64,000 bases of DNA from Pratylenchus scribneri (Eukaryota; Nematoda; Chromadorea; Rhabditida; Pratylenchidae): NCBI GenBank assembly GCA_030063045.1, contig JAQSEB010000138.1, forward strand, positions 1,488,001-1,552,000, read 5' to 3'. Below the pieces are notes generated by a model. The model did not search any database. It was not told the origin of the DNA and saw nothing but the letters and a program-made list of their open reading frames with translations. This document shows positions 59,866 through 64,000 of this stretch, one piece after another; position 1 is the stretch's first letter, and the number at the start of each line of letters is the position of its first letter. The translations under genes were made by a program, and so were the position numbers.

Positions 59866-60285
59866 TTAGGGGCTAGTATTAGGCATCGGAGCGGGATTGT
59901 TTGTGGCGTGGCCGGTTTGTGGCGAAAGCTAATAGCTCAGCGCCTAATGAATATTTTTGAATGTTTTTTATATCATTGAAGAAAGCAAAAAATTCTTTAT
60001 AAGCATATATAAAAATTAAATATTAAAACATATGTTTTACATTTTTTTAAAAAAACCTTCAAATTTCACACTATTTTGCCCATTTTTATTCAAAATATCA
60101 TAAATTTCTCTATTTAAAATATTATCATATTATTTTTATAACATTCGATAGATAATAAATTGCTCTATCAAATGAATTTAAAAACATTCAAAACGATTCA
60201 GTTTGCCACGAGTTATAAAGCAAAAACAAATTCGCCACAAACCGACCCGTCACAAAATAGTCGCCTACCCTTAGGTATAGAAGAT
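59866..60285. repeat. Probable inverted-end element
   Basis: GTGGCCGGTTTGTGGCGAA on the left and TTCGCCACAAACCGACCC on the right are inverted near the ends of a 400-bp A/T-rich unit; TTAGGGGCTAG and CCTTAGGTATAG extend the match weakly. No target duplication could be fixed. Confidence 0.5.
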
Positions 60286-60593
60286 ATGATAGGAGCGGCA
60301 TTGATTCTAGTTCTAGGGGCTAGGGCTACTAATATATAGAGGTTAGAGTTTGGGATCCTATTCGGAAAAATTAACGATGTCGACTCGATACTGATTAGTG
60401 ATTAGGGAATTACCGACCTATAATGAATAGCAAATTTTTTAGTATTAGATTATTCAAATTTGAACATAATTCCGAAAACAAATAAGAGCAGAGAAGATTT
60501 ATTGTTTTATGCAAAAGTTCATTTATTTAAATGGTTAAAAAATCAAAAATGTGAGGATGAAATTTAGATGAATGTTCAAAAATGATGGAAAAT

Positions 60594-61094
60594 GGTACTT
60601 ATGTGTTGTTATCTACAGCAGATTTTCAAAAAAAATTTTTTTTGTAAATAATATACCATTCGAGGCGTCTTGACGAGCTGATTATGAAAATGTCAATAAT
60701 CTTGAACGCGCGAACATTTTTGGCCAAGTTATGGCCATTTGAAAATTGCAAAAGTTAATGGTCCCCCCTATGGGTCGAAAACTCGAAAAATTTTTTTGAA
60801 ATTTTTTTAGTCAAATTATAGCTCATTCGACGCATCTCGACGAGAGAAGCTCGAATCTGCCATCGTTTTCGCATAAAACTCAAAAATAAAAAAGTTACAG
60901 TCGGGCAAATCCTTCGACGTATAGAGGGGACCAAGAACTTTTTCGATTTTCATGAGGTCATAACTTTTTTATTTTTGAGTTTTATGCGAAACTAATAATA
61001 TTTTCGTAACCAGCTCGCCGAGACGCGTCGATTGGTATATTATTTACAAAAAAAATATTTTTTGAAAATCTGCTAGTAGATAACACATAAGTAC
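60594..61094. repeat. Foldback element, GGTACTTATGTGTT ends
   Basis: Ends GGTACTTATGTGTTGTTATC and AGATAACACATAAGTACC are inverted, as are CATAAAACTCAAAAATAAAA and TTTTATTTTTGAGTTTTATG inside. The core motif appears three times: CATTCGAGGCGTCTTGACGA, CATTCGACGCATCTCGACGA and CTCGCCGAGACGCGTCGATT. It lies between the F-box gene and the third SPRY gene. Confidence 0.75.
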
Positions 61095-61151
61095 CGAAAA
61101 TTTATGGAACAAAGCATAAATGAATCCGTTTTCGTTAGCTTCTCTTTTCCT

Positions 61152-63156
61152 TCAGAACCAAAATTTTGGTACAAAGGCAAGTGAAATTTCCCTGAATTGC
61201 CATTCTTTTTTGCCAAAGTTGATGCGAATTGAATCATCAGTACCATATAAATTGATTGCTGGAAATAATTCGATCTTTGCAAATTTTTTCGGCAAAGTTT
61301 CCTTCCCTGAATTTTTTAATATTAAATTTTTGTCTGTTCAATAATAAAAATTATTTTACCCAAATATTCTCCCTTCAGTGTGGCAAAACATTCCATTATG
61401 GAATTTGGATGGCGGATTATGCCAATTCCAACAAAATTGCCTTTCTCAAAATAGTTAACGGCTTTTACGTATTCGCTTAAATTTCCTTCAATCCAAATTC
61501 CTCTTTCGTCAAAAATTCCAATTGAATTTGAATCATCCCAATATCCAAGTTCTTGGTTTTCCAATGGAAATTGTTCGTCGCAAAATCCAATGGTAATATT
61601 ACCATTAGCATCCCTAAAAATTCATCATATAATGAATATGTTGCAGCCGATTTTTTTAGCCGATCTCGTTTACGGCATGTTCTAGTTATCGTACAGACTT
61701 GATCTATAGCTCATTCGATTCGTCAGGGTCGGTTTTCTTTATAAGATTACAATTTCAGAAAGATTTGACAAGTTTGAACCAAAGTTATGGCCAATTGAAA
61801 TTTCGGGTTTTCAAACCGGTTTAACTGGGGTAGGGCTAGGGCTATGATCAGGCCGGCATGGGTTTTAGGGCTAGGGTAGTCTAGGGCTAGGAAAAAGAAT
61901 TAAAACTCTAATTGGCCTAGGAACTGGGATATGGCCATTGGTCACAAACTACAATGTCTGTCACTACACTATTTCTGTCAGAAAAAACGAGATCGGCTAG
62001 CCGAATTCGAAATCGGCTAAAAAAAGAGATCGGCTGCAACATATATAAAAATTTTAATAAAATACCCATTCATAATTTCAATTTCAAAATATGAAGCAAT
62101 TAACGGTTCATTGTTGGCCTTCAAATTGAAAGATGCAATTGGAAAAATAGCTTGAGCCAAATTCCACTCTAAAAATTAAAAATTAAATTAAAAATAATTT
62201 TTTCACAATTTAATTTTACCAGTTGGGCCAGAATGTTTGGTTTCAAGTCCGTCTTCAGAAATGGTCAATTTTTGTCCACACTCCTCTTCGCTGAATTTGT
62301 TGTTCTTCAATGCCTGTGGAAGTGATAAGGGAAATATTTAAAAAGGCAAAAAAAAAACATTGAAAATAGCGAAAAGAGTATTAAAAATGGCGAAAAGTTT
62401 ATAACGGTTTGAGGGTTTGTCCAAAATTCGCAAACCATATATCAATGGAGAGCTCGTCAAGATGCATCGAATGATATATATAATTTGTCATGGTTTGATC
62501 AAAAATTAAGGGTTTTAAACCATTTAAACCATCATATGGGTTTTGGTTCAAAACCAATTAAACCGTGACAAATTATATACCATTCGACGCGTCTTGACGA
62601 GATCTATCGATTGGGTATACGTTTGGGAATCTAAGACAAACCATTAAACCGTTATAACCTTTTCGTATTTTTCAATACTTATTTCGCAATTTTCAATGTT
62701 TTTTTCGCCAAATTAAATACCATCCTTATTATAATAATATTTTATAGACATTCTAATTCACCTCTTTAATAATGTTGATCATTTTCTGAACATTTCTTGC
62801 CAAAAGGCCATTTGTCATTCTGGCCAAAAGACCAAAAGCATTTTCAAATGGAATTGAGGCAAACAATTCGTTCAGCAATTCAACCGGCATTATTCGATGA
62901 GGAACTGAGAGTTTTTTCTTAATAAATTTTAAAATAATATAAAAAATTATTTATAATTTTAACTTACTTTCTTCATATATGCCTCAATTTTTGCCAACTT
63001 TTCCTTCAATTCATCATTTTCTTTCTCCAATTTTGTATTTTTATATTTTAATCCAAAAATTTCTTCATTCATTTTTCCAATTTCTTTGTTTTCCTCCTTT
63101 AACTTTTCATTTTCATTTTGCAATTCGATCATTTTTTGGTTCATTTGTTGTTCCAT
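61152..63156 (-). CDS. Coiled coil, F-box-like and SPRY-domain protein
   Basis: Six exons (63156-62968, 62917-62762, 62313-62220, 62168-62066, 61613-61360, 61306-61152) close to 316 aa. The first 60 residues are a charged coiled coil (QNENEKLKEENKEIGKMNEE). Then an F-box-like part (IMPVELLNELFASIPFENAF), the family block LETKHSGPT, and SPRY strands: SYFEIEIMNG, TIGFCDEQFPL, NSIGIFDERG, GNFVGIGIIRH, LKGEYLG, LFPAINLY, INFGKKEW. Intron positions and phases match the SPRY genes at 34445-37439 and 38486-40520, so the three share an ancestor. The coiled coil would allow dimerisation of a ubiquitin ligase receptor. Intron 4 holds the same repeat as intron 4 of the first SPRY gene. Confidence 0.86.
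61635..62047. repeat. Inverted-end repeat, GTTGCAGCCGATC family, copy 2
   Basis: It matches 35932-36310 almost base for base (GTTCTAGTTATCGTACAGAC, AGCTCATTCGATTCGTCAGG, AATTTCGGGTTTTCAAACCG, TGGCCTAGGAACTG), with a small extra insertion near GATCAGGCCGGCATGG. Orientation relative to the host gene is also the same. Confidence 0.88.
62358..62710. repeat. Foldback element, GCGAAAAGAGTATTAAAAAT arms
   Basis: AACATTGAAAATAGCGAAAA on the left faces TTTTCAATGTT after TTCGCAA on the right. The core holds CGTCAAGATGCATCGAATG and CATTCGACGCGTCTTGACGA. Second copy of the 38682-39040 subfamily, in intron 2 of the third SPRY gene. Confidence 0.75.
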
Positions 63157-63306
63157 TTTTATTAAATTTGCTGATATCTTTTATCTAAATTAAATTAATT
63201 AATTTAATAAAAAATGAATAGATTCCTATAATTAATAATATAATTTTGAAGAAATTTTTAAGTGTGGATTGAATAAAAACTTGATATAATTATTTGTTAA
63301 TTTCAT
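63157..63306. other. Promoter side of the third SPRY gene
   Basis: A/T-rich, no gene seen. The DNA right of the mobile element (63900-64000) also holds nothing I can support. Confidence 0.45.
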
Positions 63307-63891
63307 GGCAATCGTAAAGAATCTACATCCCTAATTTTTTTTAAAAATTCCTTTTTAAGGAGGGGTAATCGGGGGGGGGGTCGTAGAACACGAATTTCAG
63401 AGGTATTTTGTCATAACTTGCCAACTTGTTAAGAAAATGCCAACTTTTACCAAGAAAATGCTAAAAGGGGACCAACCCAAATGTAATTTTGGTACAAATA
63501 TTTTTCATGTCCTATATATAGCTCATTCGACGCAGCTCAGCGAGCTAAATCGAACGGTACCATTATTAATATTTAATATATCATTTTTTCGAAAATTATC
63601 ACCAAAAGAAATATATATCCTAGTAAGATATTTTGACCTATAACTTGGTAATATTTTAATATTTATAAATAAAAATAATCCAATTCAATTTAGCTCACCG
63701 AGCTGCAAAATTGCCCTTTGTCCCACCTTTAGCATTTTTCTGGTATAAATGTTGTCATTTTCTTACCAATATGGTAAGTTATGACTAAATCCACGCGAAA
63801 TTCGTGCTCTACCCCTACAATTATTCCTAAAAAGAAATTTTTTGGCAGAAATATTTTTAAAAAATTGGGATCTGGATACTTTACGATTGCC
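63307..63891. mobile_element. hAT-like foldback element, GGCAATCGTAAAG ends, copy 2
   Basis: Ends GGCAATCGTAAAG and CTTTACGATTGCC with a perfect 8-bp target duplication AATTTCAT (63299-63306 and 63892-63899). It is 585 bp. Inside, TATAGCTCATTCGACGCAGC and GGTAAGTTATGAC are mirrored around the centre. No transposase frame; open frames within are arm artefacts. Confidence 0.92.
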
Positions 63892-64000
63892 AATTTCATA
63901 ATTTTTATGAAGACTTGGGAGGAATTCGTCTTTTCATTTGTGAATCGTCCTTTTGAACGGGCAAAATAATAAATTGAAATAATTTTTATTGGAAAATATT

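Noticed and set aside
61120..61480. Two plus-strand open frames
   Set aside because: Antisense shadows of the last two exons of the SPRY gene.

Overview
The window is intron-rich, very AT-rich animal DNA, most likely from a nematode. Genes have many short exons, GT donors and TTTCAG-type acceptors. The gene set also fits: astacin with EGF and CUB domains, kainate-type glutamate receptor, F-box and SPRY expansions, GPI-anchored Ly6-like proteins. The low GC content and the F-box/SPRY expansion suggest a tylenchid such as a root-knot nematode, but that is inference. Exon models were built by hand from splice sites and reading frame. In every multi-exon model given with exon coordinates the phases close without a frameshift.

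Layout. 1-13.3 kb: three GPI-anchored Ly6-like genes (1656-2571 minus, 7487-9149 plus, 10437-13261 minus), an orphan copy of their last exon near 3.2 kb, a Kelch-like gene (4319-6983 plus), and a secreted phospholipase A2 (11708-12282 plus) lying wholly inside intron 1 of the third Ly6-like gene on the opposite strand. 13.7-33.8 kb: one 29-exon kainate-type glutamate receptor on the minus strand (about 1266 aa). Its 8.9-kb intron between M1 and the pore holds three complete, opposite-strand, tandemly duplicated F-box-like genes. Two other introns hold a tRNA-Asn and a degenerate tRNA-like sequence.

34.4-40.5 kb: two SPRY genes (minus), one with a transmembrane N-terminus and one with an F-box-like N-terminus. 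41.5-43.8 kb: a secreted GH25 (Chalaropsis-type) lysozyme relative that has lost its key acidic residues. 44.2-44.9 kb: a coiled-coil gene. 46.2-54.3 kb: an astacin metalloprotease with a long unfamiliar N-terminal region. 55.3-58.9 kb: an F-box protein. 61.2-63.2 kb: a third SPRY gene with coiled coil and F-box-like segment.

Non-coding DNA is dominated by small foldback or inverted-repeat elements, mostly in introns. Four are well bounded: three show perfect 8-bp target duplications (34927-35815, 45813-46044, 63307-63891) and one an 8-bp duplication with a single mismatch (39433-40007), which is hAT-like. Several families with different ends share a short core close to ATTCGATGCGTCTTGACGAG. 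No virus-like gene or CRISPR array was seen.
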